Under the pieces are notes generated by a model. That model worked only from the letters and a program-made list of their open reading frames with translations, made no database searches and was not told the origin of the DNA. A program made the position numbers and the translations under genes. A stretch of DNA of 22,010 nt from a virus, in IMG/VR virus record IMGVR_UViG_3300044675_001067, positions 1-22,010 of that record. The stretch is one strand, 5' to 3'. Shown here in pieces: positions 21,623-22,010 of this stretch. Positions within the stretch are counted from its first letter, which is position 1. The number at the start of each line of letters is the position of its first letter.

Positions 21623-22010
21623 TTATCGCATTCCTGCTTGTTTTCCTGCTAATCTTTGGATAGCGCCTGCCACAGCCGGAGGGGTTCTTGGCGGAACTTG
21701 CGACGGTGCAGGTGATGCCCGCACTGCCGCTGGCGCAGGCTTAGAAACCACCTGTGACGATGTTGTCTTTCTCTGGGGCAACGGTGGCGATACTGGGGGT
21801 CTTGGCATAGGGGTTGACACTTCTGGTCTAGACGGCATCCCGCCCAAAAGACCTTGCAAACCTGCCAAGCCAAGCGGTTGTTGCTGCTGCGCAGCTCGCG
21901 TTTGCGCCATCTGACTCATTTGTTGCGCGTAAGGCTGTGCAAAATCTGGCATACCGCCTTGCCTTTGTTGCTGCAAAGCTTGTTGCTGAGCCGCCTGTTG
22001 GGCCATCTGA
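21623..22010 (-). CDS. Gln/Pro-rich protein, C-terminal part (cut by window edge)
   Basis: The frame is open to the right edge. A methionine codon is present at 22006, but it is preceded by an in-frame CAG and no ribosome site can be seen, so it is probably internal and the true start lies outside. The visible part is Gln/Ala-rich (AQQAAQQQALQQQRQGGMPD), then Pro/Ser/Val-rich (STPMPRPPVSPPLPQRK) and ends PAVAGAIQRLAGKQAGMR. It is low-complexity and probably disordered. PDFAQPYAQQM resembles PDYARPYVEQM in the 511-aa protein. A scaffold-like, internal or head-associated role is possible; nothing specific is recognised. Confidence 0.65.
   Translation of the reverse strand, partial: QMAQQAAQQQALQQQRQGGMPDFAQPYAQQMSQMAQTRAAQQQQPLGLAGLQGLLGGMPSRPEVSTPMPRPPVSPPLPQRKTTSSQVVSKPAPAAVRASPAPSQVPPRTPPAVAGAIQRLAGKQAGMR

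Overview
This window is a virion-morphogenesis, adsorption and lysis region of a tailed double-stranded DNA phage. Every credible gene lies on the minus strand, so transcription runs from right (22010) to left (1). Genes are packed with TGATG, TAATG or ATGA overlaps or gaps of a few bases, as in one long late operon. The short-tail type (a podovirus or podovirus-like prophage) is an inference from a nozzle-like protein, adaptor-like proteins, an internal transglycosylase and the lack of a tape measure or sheath gene. A Gram-negative host is indicated by an Rz/Rz1-type spanin pair and two lipobox lipoproteins. The style of the fibre and low-complexity proteins resembles phages of aquatic bacteria, from general familiarity only. 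No terminase, portal, capsid, polymerase, integrase or tRNA gene is visible here.

Layout in transcription order. (1) 22006-18684: end of a Gln-rich protein cut by the window edge, an adaptor-like protein (311 aa), a zinc-ribbon protein (142 aa), two small basic proteins (63 and 66 aa), an SU10-type adaptor-like protein (243 aa) and a beta-rich structural protein (146 aa). (2) 18684-13602: a small protein (65 aa), a paralogue of the 146-aa protein (163 aa), a repeat protein (298 aa), the large fibre with a C-terminal S74 chaperone (983 aa), a DUF7936-like protein and a 60-aa protein. (3) 13599-11299: membrane and lysis block: a tail-anchored coiled-coil protein that seems to start at AUU, a one-TM coiled-coil protein, a Cys-rich lipoprotein, a holin-like protein, an Rz-like spanin with Rz1 nested inside it, and an M15 endolysin. 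(4) 11294-8062: nozzle-like protein (845 aa) and a C1q/TNF-like beta-sandwich protein (232 aa). (5) 8027-1: proteins likely to be internal or ejected: a glycine-rich protein ending in a CFI-box-like domain, a 225-aa protein, a Gln-rich protein, an SLT transglycosylase and the start of a large protein cut by the left edge.

Together these genes would build the head-tail junction and nozzle, recognise the host, open the envelope on entry (SLT protein and ejection-type proteins) and lyse the host on exit (endolysin, holin candidate, spanins). The most unusual features are the apparent AUU initiation codon, a hairpin that folds over the ribosome binding site of the 298-aa gene, the CFI-box-like C-terminus on a virion protein, a possible second spanin-like pair, and an AEGG-type motif recurring in four consecutive proteins. 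No stretch over 300 bases lacks a gene.
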